DNA of 64,000 nucleotides from Acidobacteriota bacterium (GTDB lineage: Bacteria > Acidobacteriota > Vicinamibacteria > Vicinamibacterales > UBA2999). The DNA lies in assembly GCA_018000455.1 (NCBI GenBank), contig JAGNJW010000012.1, forward strand, positions 62,001 to 126,000. Reading direction: 5' to 3'. A program made the translations under genes and the position numbers. A model generated the notes under the pieces. It was not told the DNA's origin. It did no database searches and worked only from the letters and a program-made list of their open reading frames with translations. Positions 25,702 through 32,616 of the stretch are shown one piece after another. Within the stretch, counting starts at the first letter, position 1; each line of letters begins with the position of its first letter.

Positions 25702-27237
25702 TCAGGCCCGCACCACCTTTGCTGGCACCGGCACGCCCGAGCTATCGAGCTCGTAGGCGTAGCCTTCCTTCTGCTGGACGTTGCCGCTGTCGGTGTAGAC
25801 GAACAGGCGCCGGCCGTTGGTGCGCGTCTTGACCAGGCCGAACGCGGTGCGGCTGAAGCCGTAGAACTCGCCGCGCGCCTTCTGCGTCGCCGTCTTCGGA
25901 TGCGCCAGCAACGAGTAGCCCTCGGCGTTGAAGAACGCCACCAGCTCGGTCACGAAGATGAGCGGCTCGGGCACGCGCGACCACTTGCCGAGTGCGCCCA
26001 TCAGCGTGGCCCGCGGATGGATGTACTCCTTGCGCGCGCTCTCGTCGCCGCTCGACACCACGCTCACGACCGGCGCCACCGCCTGGAACATCGCGCCCGA
26101 GAAATCCGCCGAGCCGTGGTGCGGCACCTTGAACACCTCCGATCGCAGATTCACCCGGCCGGCGTTGTGCTCGCGCGCCAGGAAGCGGCTGGCTTGATCG
26201 TTCAGGTCGCCGGCGAACAGATAGCTGAAGCCGCCGTACGACAGGCGGAACACGATCGAGTGGCCGTTGATCGTGTGCGACGCCGAATGCCCCTTGAACG
26301 GCGCGTTGGCGACGTCCAGCGACTCATGGCCCAGACGCGGCCCCTTCGGGGGATTGCCCAGGAACGGCAGCGCCGGCTTGCCGGCCACCGTCGTCACGAG
26401 CGGCCCCAGCACGTCGATCGTCATCGTGTCGGTGTTGAAGAACTTGAACGCGGCGTTGTCGCCGAAGGCCAGACGCCGGAACGTCAGCGGCGAGCGCGCG
26501 TGATAGGTGGCAAGCGTCGCCTTCCACTTCCGGAACGGCTCGTTCAGCTCCGTGTCGGGCACGTCGAGCAGGTTGGTCGCGAGGCCGGTGAGGTAGGTCT
26601 GCCCGTCCACGACCTTGGTTGGGCCCAGCAGCGCGATCTCTTTCGTGCGTGTACCGTTCATGGTGCTCGGCCGCTTGACGATGCCGTTGTGGTAGATGCG
26701 CTTCGGCTCGATGAACAGGCGCTTTCGCGGCTCCTTGTTCGTTTCAGACTCCTGAATCTCCGGCAGCCCCGAGAAGTGGTCCGCATCGCCGTGCGTGACC
26801 AGGATGCAGTCGATCGTCTTGGGCTTGGCCAGGCTCGTGCCGCGGTAACGGCCGGCGAGGTAGCGCGCGAAGAGCTGGTTGTCGCCGCCGTCGACGAGAA
26901 TCACGGTGCCGTCGGGCGCTTCGATGACCGAGCCGTCGCCCTGCTGCACGTCGACGAAGTTCACCTTCAGCACGTCGTTCTCGGTCCGCGGCTTGACGAG
27001 CGACGTGGCCTTCAGCTTCGACGAGGCGGCCGGCTCGATGTAACCCTTGACCTTCACGGGCAGGATGCTGCCGTCGGCAAGCTCGTTGAAGAACACCGTC
27101 TCCACCTCGAGCTGGCGCGCGCTTTCCTTCGTGATGACGACCTCGTCGCCCCAGGCCAAGGTGCGGGCCAGCGTCTTCCTGCCGGGCTTGGCCCACACAT
27201 CCACCAGATCAACAGTGACGACGCATCGCTTGCGCAT
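25702..27237 (-). CDS. ComEC-like metallo-beta-lactamase-fold protein
   Basis: A 511-aa cytoplasmic-looking protein (no signal peptide) starting at the ATG at 27237 with AGGAG about 9 nt upstream. Residues 1-85 resemble a small beta-barrel (SH3-like) domain. The rest is a metallo-beta-lactamase domain of the ComEC/Rec2-related branch. It begins LKVNFVDVQQGDGSVIEAPDG, then has VTHGDADHFSG with H149, D151, D153 and H154, and later FAGDLND and KVPHHGS. Such soluble relatives are predicted hydrolases, possibly nucleases, but the activity is not known. Its 5' end faces the DUF3553 gene across 163 bp of shared upstream DNA. Confidence 0.82.
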   Translation of the reverse strand: MRKRCVVTVDLVDVWAKPGRKTLARTLAWGDEVVITKESARQLEVETVFFNELADGSILPVKVKGYIEPAASSKLKATSLVKPRTENDVLKVNFVDVQQGDGSVIEAPDGTVILVDGGDNQLFARYLAGRYRGTSLAKPKTIDCILVTHGDADHFSGLPEIQESETNKEPRKRLFIEPKRIYHNGIVKRPSTMNGTRTKEIALLGPTKVVDGQTYLTGLATNLLDVPDTELNEPFRKWKATLATYHARSPLTFRRLAFGDNAAFKFFNTDTMTIDVLGPLVTTVAGKPALPFLGNPPKGPRLGHESLDVANAPFKGHSASHTINGHSIVFRLSYGGFSYLFAGDLNDQASRFLAREHNAGRVNLRSEVFKVPHHGSADFSGAMFQAVAPVVSVVSSGDESARKEYIHPRATLMGALGKWSRVPEPLIFVTELVAFFNAEGYSLLAHPKTATQKARGEFYGFSRTAFGLVKTRTNGRRLFVYTDSGNVQQKEGYAYELDSSGVPVPAKVVRA

Positions 27238-27400
27238 GGAGCAGCTCCTGGCGGGACACACGGCCCGCCCTGCCAAGATAGACGGCCGGTTTTGGCCACA
27301 TTCGTGCGGCGCGCGGCTGGTGGATCACGTCAACCGGGCCCGCAATCGGCGCGCGACAAACCCGCACGCCGGCTGCCGACGGTGTACGCTTATGGGCTCT

Positions 27401-27883
27401 ATGTACAAACAAGGCGACGTCGTCCGGCATCGATCGAAACCAGAGTGGGGCGTTGGCCGCATCACCGGACAGACCGGTGAAGGGAAAGTGCTCATCAAGT
27501 TCTCCAGCAGAAGCGGCGACGTGCTGCTCACGCCCGACGGCGCCGCCGCGCACCTGGTGCCCGACACCGGCGTCGTCGGGGCGATCTCGCCGCAAGTCGT
27601 GCGCCACGTGGCGCCGGTGCGCCGCGCGCCGTGCGTCACGTGTTCGGCAGACGTCCGCGCCGTGGTCACCTCACGAGACGGCGCCTGGCGATCGTGCGTG
27701 GCGTGCTCGGCCAGAAACGGTCGCCAGCACGTGTTCATGCCGTTCCCCGGGGGGTTCGACGTGATCGACCCGCCGCTTGGCGACGACGAGGTCTCCGACG
27801 ACCCCCACTACGGCTGGTGCCGCGCCTGCCGCGCCTCGACGCGCGCCTTCGGCTACAAGAACTGCAACCTCGTGATGCGCTGA
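27401..27883 (+). CDS. DUF3553-type protein with zinc-ribbon cysteines
   Basis: A 160-aa protein. Residues 1-50 (YKQGDVVRHRSKPEWGVGRI...LLTPDGAAAHLVP) match the small beta-barrel DUF3553 domain, which in other proteins sits next to DNA-repair helicases. The remainder has two CxxC pairs (CVTC and CVAC, about 25 residues apart), then a second pair region (CRAC, with another Cys near the end), so it may bind zinc. The ATG at 27392 gives a three-residue longer version. TACGCT lies 10 nt before the chosen ATG. No function is known. It is convergent with the Uma2 gene. Confidence 0.68.
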   Translation: MYKQGDVVRHRSKPEWGVGRITGQTGEGKVLIKFSSRSGDVLLTPDGAAAHLVPDTGVVGAISPQVVRHVAPVRRAPCVTCSADVRAVVTSRDGAWRSCVACSARNGRQHVFMPFPGGFDVIDPPLGDDEVSDDPHYGWCRACRASTRAFGYKNCNLVMR

Positions 27884-27925
27884 CCGCGTCGCCGACGAGA
27901 CCGTCCACGCTTGCCGCGCGGGCCG

Positions 27926-28519
27926 TCAGTCGTCGGCGAACAACCTGGCGAGCTCGATCGACCATCCCGGCACCACCGGACTGGCAAGCGTGTCGCCGTT
28001 CTCGCGCGTGAGTTCCGCCACTCGCGGGAACCCGCCATCGTCGGCCCGGCGGAAGACCTTCACCAGATCCAGCTCCGGATCGAGCAGCCAGTACTCGCGC
28101 ACGCCGCCGCGCTCGAACAGCCGCCGCTTGATCTGCTCGTCGACCTTGCGGGTGCCGGGCGAGAGGATCTCCACCACGAGGGCCGGGGCGCCCTGCACGT
28201 TCTTGGTCGTCAGGATGTCGAGCTGGTCGGCGGCCACGACCAGCAGGTCGGGCTCGACCACGTCGTAGCGGGAGAAGATGACGTCCAGCGGCGCGTAGTA
28301 GACGCGTCCGAGCGCCGGATGTGCTGCCAGAAAGTTGCCGAGCGACAGGTGGAGGCGGCCGCTGAGTGCCTGGTGGCGCAGGATCGGCGACGGCGTCACG
28401 TAGTGCACTCCGTCGATGATCTCGTGGCGCTTCCCGTCATCGGGGAAGAGCAGCAAGTCGTCCACCGTGAGGCGGGTGTCAGACGCGGGGCTCGTGGGCA
28501 TCGAAGGCGTCCCGTCCAT
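27926..28519 (-). CDS. Uma2 family (DUF820) putative endonuclease
   Basis: A 197-aa protein of the expected length. It has the family layout LTVDDLLLFPDDGKRHEIIDG, then HQALSGRLHLSLGNFL, VEPDLLVVA (the catalytic Asp position), and ALVVEILSPGTRKVDEQIKRRLFE, where E-x-x-S and the following Lys fit the PD-(D/E)XK-like active site. The end has GVREYWLLDPE. These genes are abundant in some bacteria and may derive from mobile elements; the biological role is unclear. TAGCAT lies 6 nt before the ATG, suggesting a leaderless mRNA. Confidence 0.88.
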   Translation of the reverse strand: MDGTPSMPTSPASDTRLTVDDLLLFPDDGKRHEIIDGVHYVTPSPILRHQALSGRLHLSLGNFLAAHPALGRVYYAPLDVIFSRYDVVEPDLLVVAADQLDILTTKNVQGAPALVVEILSPGTRKVDEQIKRRLFERGGVREYWLLDPELDLVKVFRRADDGGFPRVAELTRENGDTLASPVVPGWSIELARLFADD

Positions 28520-28525
28520 GGCCGC

Positions 28526-28531
28526 ATGCTA
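28526..28531 (-). promoter_or_regulatory. -10-like box, leaderless start of the Uma2 gene
   Basis: Minus-strand TAGCAT followed by GCGGCC and the ATG at 28519. Confidence 0.5.
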
Positions 28532-28650
28532 CCGCGGAACATGCAACGGGCAATGCGGGAGGCGTGCCGTCAAGAAAACACGCCGCCACTCGCCGTGGCG
28601 GGGCTGCGGGCGTCAGGAACTGCTGCGGTCCCGAGGTGGTTAGGTCGCAG

Positions 28651-29982
28651 CTATTGCAGATACCGCCCGCGCTCTCCGCGCTCCCAGGGCCGGTAGTCGA
28701 GCGCGAACCGCAGCCGCTCGTGAATGGGCGGATGGCTCGCCGCCCAGAACACATAGAGCGGATGAGGCGTGGGATAGACCAGCCCCTTCTCGCCGAGCTT
28801 CTGGAACGCGTGTGCCGCGGCTTGCGATGAGTCGGCCGTGAGGCCGTGCATCGCCTCGAGCCCGTAGATGTCGGCCTGATGCTCCAGATAGCGCGAGAAT
28901 GCCGCCTGCACCGGCTGCGCCGCCAGCGAGAACACGCTCAAGAGCAGGAGCAGCACCGGCAGCGACGCCCAGTCACTCACGCTCGGCACATCCCAGCGCG
29001 CGCCCCAGCGCGCCAGCACGCCGCCGAGCAGCCGATGCGCCAGATACAGCTGCAGTAGCAGCCCCACCACCGCAAACCCCAGCGACAGCCAGACGTGTTG
29101 AAGCACGTAGTGCCCCATCTCGTGCGCGAACACGAACATCGTCTCCGGCACGCGCAGATCGCGCGACGTGTTGTCCCACACCACCACCCGCTTGCTGGCG
29201 CCGATGCCGGTGACGTAGGCGTTGTAGGTGGTCACCTTGTCGCTGGCCGCCATCTCGAACATGCGCGAGCGCTCGATGGTGAGGCCGCCGCGCGCCATCA
29301 CCTTCTCCAGTTCCGGCACGAGCGCCGGCTGCGACGCCTCGAGCGGCGAGAACGTATTGAAGAGCGGCGCGATGAAGATCGGCCCGATCAGGATGAAGAA
29401 CAGCAGGATCGGCAGCAGCCCCAGCCAGCCGTAAAACCACCAGCGCGTGGGGAAGCGCCGCAGCGCCGCGTAGAGCCCCCACACGAGCAACGTGCCGATG
29501 ACCGTGCCCAGCAGCTCGCCCTTGGTCCAGTCCCAGAACCACGAGCCCCACGTCTGCACCGACAACCCGTAGCGCGAATCGAGATACTGCCCGTAGACGC
29601 CGATCGGCAGACTGAGCACGTCGACGAGCAGCAGGAACAGCGGCGCGAACACCAGCGCCTGCACGAACCGCCGCCGGCTCACGCGCCGGGCCAGCGTGCG
29701 CAGACGCGGCGCCAGGTGCCCGACGATCATCAGCACGAGCAGCGCGAAACCGTAGATGGTGCCCACGACGAGCATCACCACCCGCGTGCGATAGAGCGCC
29801 TCGGCTTTCGCCAGCGTCTCGGGCGGCAGCGTGTAGCTCGTGATGACGTCCGCAGCAGGAGCGACCGCCTGCCCGGTGACGGGCGACGCGAGCGCGACGA
29901 GCAGGAGGATAGCGACGAGCGTGACGCGGGGGAGGGTCACGAGCCGGAATGCTACACCGTCTCGCTGTGCCGAACTGCGCAT
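28651..29982 (-). CDS. M48 family membrane zinc metalloprotease (Ste24-like)
   Basis: A 443-aa integral membrane protease. After a hydrophobic N-terminus there are about six further hydrophobic segments. The zinc site is H287-E-M-G-H291 (FAHEMGHYVLQH), and the third ligand is the Glu in LEHQADIYGLE. The order of segments and the motif SDKVTTYNAYVTGIGASKRVVVWDNT resemble CAAX-protease-like Ste24 homologues, which act in membrane protein quality control. The longer in-frame start at 30018 is possible; 29982 was preferred because a weak -10-like box (TACAGG) lies 6 nt upstream. It is divergent from the lipoprotein gene. Confidence 0.88.
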   Translation of the reverse strand: MRSSAQRDGVAFRLVTLPRVTLVAILLLVALASPVTGQAVAPAADVITSYTLPPETLAKAEALYRTRVVMLVVGTIYGFALLVLMIVGHLAPRLRTLARRVSRRRFVQALVFAPLFLLLVDVLSLPIGVYGQYLDSRYGLSVQTWGSWFWDWTKGELLGTVIGTLLVWGLYAALRRFPTRWWFYGWLGLLPILLFFILIGPIFIAPLFNTFSPLEASQPALVPELEKVMARGGLTIERSRMFEMAASDKVTTYNAYVTGIGASKRVVVWDNTSRDLRVPETMFVFAHEMGHYVLQHVWLSLGFAVVGLLLQLYLAHRLLGGVLARWGARWDVPSVSDWASLPVLLLLLSVFSLAAQPVQAAFSRYLEHQADIYGLEAMHGLTADSSQAAAHAFQKLGEKGLVYPTPHPLYVFWAASHPPIHERLRFALDYRPWERGERGRYLQ

Positions 29983-30084
29983 GGTGCCCCTGTATTCACG
30001 CGTGACCTGCCCTGTCACAGCCGCTGCGTAGCATCACACCTCGTCGAGCCGATCTTCCCCTCGTGCTCCGGAGGTCACCCAACC

Positions 30085-30906
30085 ATGCGCTTCGCCGTTC
30101 GCCTGCTCTGCCTCGCTCTGCTGCCCCTCGCCGTTGCCTGCAATGGCAAGGGCTCGTCGCCCACCGGCCCCAGCCCGTCGAGCGCGCCACCCGCCACCAC
30201 CCGCATCATCAACGTGAGCGGCAACCTCGCCTTCGGCGACGTGGCCGTTGGCGGCCAGCGCGACCTCAGCTACACCGTCACCAACTCCGGCAACGCCACG
30301 CTCAACGTGAGCGGGACCACCATCTCTGGCGGCCTGGCGTCGCAAACGCTCTTCAGCTGGACGAACGGACAGATCGCTCCAGGAGCGTCGCAGTCGGTCA
30401 CGGTGCGCTTCTCACCCACGAGCAGTGGCTCCTACAGCGGGACCATCGCGGTGAACGGCGACCAGACGAGCGGCAGCAACACGGTTGCCATCTCCGGCAA
30501 TGCCATAGGGCCGACTTTCCAGGGCGCATGGGCAGGCCGTTACATCGTGGAACGCTGCGACGGCACGGGATCGCTGCAGGACTACCTGTGCAGCTCGCGC
30601 GGGTTCTTCCCCCCGGGTACCGACCTGCCCATCGCGTTGAGCCTCACACAGAATGGCTCGTCGGTGTCCGGATCGTTCTCGATCGGCCAGGTGACGGGCG
30701 CGGCCAGCGGCACGGTGAACGCAGGCGGCACCCTCGTGCTCCAGGGCACGGCCAACAGCGGCACGCTCTCGATCTCGCTGTCGTCGTGGGCGACCACCGC
30801 CTCGGGTAGTTCGATGACCGGGAATTTCAGCTACAACGCCACGATCAGCGGCGTACCGGGTGTGGGTGTGGTGGTGGCGCGCCTGAGCGGCGTGACCCGC
30901 AGGTAG
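30085..30906 (+). CDS. Lipoprotein with ASH/choice-of-anchor-D-like domain
   Basis: A 273-aa lipoprotein. The signal peptide ends LLPLAVAC with the lipobox cysteine at residue 19. A Pro/Ser-rich spacer follows, then about 90 residues of an Ig-like domain with LAFGDVAVGGQRDLSYTVTNSGNATLNVS and VRFSPTSSGSYSGTIAV, characteristic of ASH-type beta-sandwiches. The last 130 residues are Gly/Ser/Thr-rich and beta-predicted, with two cysteines that may pair. GGAGGT sits well before the ATG. A TAGCAT box (30029-30034) could be the promoter. No function can be assigned. Confidence 0.8.
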   Translation: MRFAVRLLCLALLPLAVACNGKGSSPTGPSPSSAPPATTRIINVSGNLAFGDVAVGGQRDLSYTVTNSGNATLNVSGTTISGGLASQTLFSWTNGQIAPGASQSVTVRFSPTSSGSYSGTIAVNGDQTSGSNTVAISGNAIGPTFQGAWAGRYIVERCDGTGSLQDYLCSSRGFFPPGTDLPIALSLTQNGSSVSGSFSIGQVTGAASGTVNAGGTLVLQGTANSGTLSISLSSWATTASGSSMTGNFSYNATISGVPGVGVVVARLSGVTRR

Positions 30907-30918
30907 AGCCAGAACAAG

Positions 30919-30942
30919 CGGCGCGGGCACGGGTCCGCGCCG
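30919..30942. terminator. Bidirectional terminator hairpin
   Basis: CGGCGCGG (30919-30926) and CCGCGCCG (30935-30942) form a perfect 8-bp stem with an 8-nt loop. It fills the 37-bp gap between two convergent stops (30906 and 30944). Confidence 0.75.
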
Positions 30943-30943
30943 T

Positions 30944-31363
30944 CTACGCAGGTCGTTCCGAGGCGTCTTCCAGGCCGCGGATGCGAACCTCGTGATTGCC
31001 GAGGATGTCGTAGAACATCTGGCGGTCTGCCTTGCGAGCCGCCTCGGCCTCGTCGAAGCGCCTGTTCATCTGGTCGCGCAGCGACTCGAACGCTTCCCCC
31101 ATCCGGTTGAAGCGTTCGTCCACGTGTTCGAAGCGAATCGTGACGTCGTTCTTCAGGAGCGATACGTCCGCTTTCAAGACCGAGACGTCAGTCTTCAACA
31201 CCGAGACGTCGGTCTTCAGCACCGAGACGTCGGTCTTCAACACCGAGACGTCGGTCTTCAACACGTCGATGTCCCGGCCCATGCCGTCCAGGCGCGCGTC
31301 AACTCTGTCCAGGCGCGTCTCGAGGCGATTCAGCTGCTCTGCCATGGGGCTCTCGTCGGCCAT
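30944..31363 (-). CDS. Small coiled-coil protein built on a perfect heptad repeat
   Basis: A 139-aa protein with no signal peptide, starting at the ATG at 31363 with GGAGG upstream. Residues about 10-75 are a continuous coiled coil whose core is a row of seven-residue VLKTDVS units. These are encoded by near-identical 21-bp DNA repeats. The rest is charged and helical (FEHVDERFNRMGEAFESLRDQMNRRFDEAEAARKADRQMF). Such proteins often occur next to toxin-antitoxin genes but have no settled role. It lies directly downstream of the vapBC pair. Confidence 0.7.
   Translation of the reverse strand: MADESPMAEQLNRLETRLDRVDARLDGMGRDIDVLKTDVSVLKTDVSVLKTDVSVLKTDVSVLKADVSLLKNDVTIRFEHVDERFNRMGEAFESLRDQMNRRFDEAEAARKADRQMFYDILGNHEVRIRGLEDASERPA
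31139..31264. repeat. 21-bp tandem repeats inside the coiled-coil gene
   Basis: Four nearly identical 21-bp units (31181-31264) and two more diverged ones (31139-31180). The unit reads CGAGACGTCGGTCTTCAACA plus C on the plus strand and encodes VLKTDVS on the minus strand. The copy number could change by slippage without a frameshift. Confidence 0.85.
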
Positions 31364-31390
31364 CCTACACCCTCCAGCACTATCTGGAAT

Positions 31391-31409
31391 TGCAGGACGC
31401 ATGCCGCCA
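31391..31409. repeat. 19-bp direct repeat, left copy, flanking vapBC
   Basis: TGCAGGACGCATGCCGCCA, identical to 32117-32135. Weaker similarity continues about 20 bp further (CGAGATAGGGCAGAC against CGCAGATGGCGCCCAGAC). Confidence 0.8.
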
Positions 31410-31445
31410 TCGAGATAGGGCAGACGACCCGGGGCGGTTGCACCG

Positions 31446-31817
31446 CTACACTCGCGCCGCCGCCCTCGCCAGTGCCTCGTCCAGCGTGACGAGCCTCACG
31501 CCCAGCGTCTTGGCCAGCCACAGGTAGCTGGCGTCATATGGCGTGAGATTCGTGGCCACGGCCAGGGCCAGCACCTCAACCCTTTCGGGCTCCTTGTGAA
31601 TCACCCCGAGGCGGGCGACGGAAGCGAGTGCGTCAGATATCGCCACGGCACTCCCGAGCGTGCGTCGCATTTTCTTCCACGCGATGTGGGTGAGTTCGTA
31701 ACCGATCAACGACGGGGCATAGAGCACCTGGCCGCGCAGCTCGCGCCGCATTGCCTCGCCCTCCGCTTCGCCGAACACTACCGCGGCGATGGCAGACGCA
31801 TCAACGACGACCGCCAT
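31446..31817 (-). CDS. PIN-domain toxin, VapC-like
   Basis: A 123-aa PIN-domain protein of the usual VapC size. The acidic active-site residues are visible: D in VVVDASAIAAVVF, E in YELTHIAW, D in LTPYDASYLWLA, and a final D in LVTLDEALA. VapC toxins cut tRNA or rRNA and are held in check by the antitoxin. The gene overlaps the antitoxin gene upstream by 17 nt. The pair lies within 19-bp direct repeats. Its RNA target cannot be told from sequence. Confidence 0.9.
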   Translation of the reverse strand: MAVVVDASAIAAVVFGEAEGEAMRRELRGQVLYAPSLIGYELTHIAWKKMRRTLGSAVAISDALASVARLGVIHKEPERVEVLALAVATNLTPYDASYLWLAKTLGVRLVTLDEALARAAARV

Positions 31818-32037
31818 CGCGCACCGCCCGGATCATCGCCACCGATTCCGAGGGCGTGCGCAAGCCGAGGGCGCGCACCTTTTCGGCCAGTTCGTCGATG
31901 GTAATGGTCGGCTGCGCGGCCTCTTCGAGGATCGCCATCAGCTCGCCCTGCAACGACCGATGGTGACTGGCGGCCCGCTTCCGCAGACGGTCAGCAAGCT
32001 TGTCTGGCACATTTTTCACCGACAGCGTCACCGGCAT
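31801..32037 (-). CDS. Antitoxin, FitA/VapB-like (ribbon-helix-helix)
   Basis: A 78-aa antitoxin. The N-terminal VTLSVKNVPDKLADRLRKRAASHHRSLQGELMAIL is a typical ribbon-helix-helix DNA-binding domain of the FitA type. The C-terminal half (TITIDELAEKVRALGLRTPSE) is the part expected to wrap the PIN toxin. It precedes the toxin gene and overlaps it, which is normal for the pair and lets the complex repress its own promoter. CATAAT is 6 nt before the ATG. Confidence 0.88.
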   Translation of the reverse strand: MPVTLSVKNVPDKLADRLRKRAASHHRSLQGELMAILEEAAQPTITIDELAEKVRALGLRTPSESVAMIRAVRDGGRR

Positions 32038-32043
32038 GGTGTC

Positions 32044-32049
32044 ATTATG
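32044..32049 (-). promoter_or_regulatory. -10-like box for the vapBC operon
   Basis: Minus-strand CATAAT followed by GACACC and the ATG at 32037, matching the leaderless pattern of this window. Confidence 0.45.
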
Positions 32050-32116
32050 GCGTCGTTTTGGCTCCACCGCAAGCACCTCCTGGCTGGGCCATCGCGACCC
32101 ACGTGCTACCGCGGAC

Positions 32117-32135
32117 TGCAGGACGCATGCCGCCA
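32117..32135. repeat. 19-bp direct repeat, right copy, flanking vapBC
   Basis: The same 19 bases as at 31391-31409, in the same orientation, 726 bp away. The 192-bp gap between vapBC and the HEPN-like gene, in which it lies, has no other visible feature. Confidence 0.8.
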
Positions 32136-32229
32136 CGCAGATGGCGCCCAGACGGTCCCTTCCTCCGGCTTCGCCTACTGACGCTGTACGATCATCTCCG
32201 CCGGACGAAGGGACCGTCCGTGCGCCAAC

Positions 32230-32616
32230 TCACCGCCACGCGCGCTCGGTGCGCTCCACCACCTCGAACACGCTGTCGCGCCACGCCTGCAGCTCCTCGC
32301 GCGTCGGCGCCAGGTCGTACACGTGGTAGTGGCAGCTCCCGCTCAGTGCACTCCATACGACATGCGCGCGTTGCGCCAGCGGCTCATCGCCCAGATAGCG
32401 CCCCAGGCACAGCAGCTGCGCCTTGCGCGAACAGACTTCGACACCCGGCGCCTTGATGCTCCAGAACGTGGCAATCGCCACCTCCAGCGCCTGACGCGTG
32501 AGCAGTGCCGCCGCTCGCGGCCACAACCCGGCCGTGCCGCGCGAGGCGTGGCCGAGCAGTTCGTCCACCTCGGCCAGCAACTGCCGCGCCGGCGTGTCCA
32601 TCGACGGCGCCGTCAC
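32230..32616 (-). CDS. Helical HEPN-like protein, partner of the zinc-hook ATPase
   Basis: A 128-aa all-helical protein. The stretch LLTRQALEVAIATFW followed by RKAQLLCLGRYL and SALSGSCHYHVYDLAPT has the spacing of HEPN-fold proteins, where an Arg/Asp and an Asn/His on two helices form an RNase site. The exact RX4-6H motif is not present, so this is a tentative fold call. Its ATG overlaps the ATPase stop (ATGA), so the two products are made together and probably work together. I know no named family for it. Confidence 0.55.
   Translation of the reverse strand: MTAPSMDTPARQLLAEVDELLGHASRGTAGLWPRAAALLTRQALEVAIATFWSIKAPGVEVCSRKAQLLCLGRYLGDEPLAQRAHVVWSALSGSCHYHVYDLAPTREELQAWRDSVFEVVERTERAWR

Noticed and set aside
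24841..27480. An 879-codon plus-strand frame
   Set aside because: It is antisense to rlmF and the ComEC-like gene, both of which have clear motifs.
31139..31264. CRISPR array
   Set aside because: The 21-bp units are contiguous with no spacers and encode a coiled coil.
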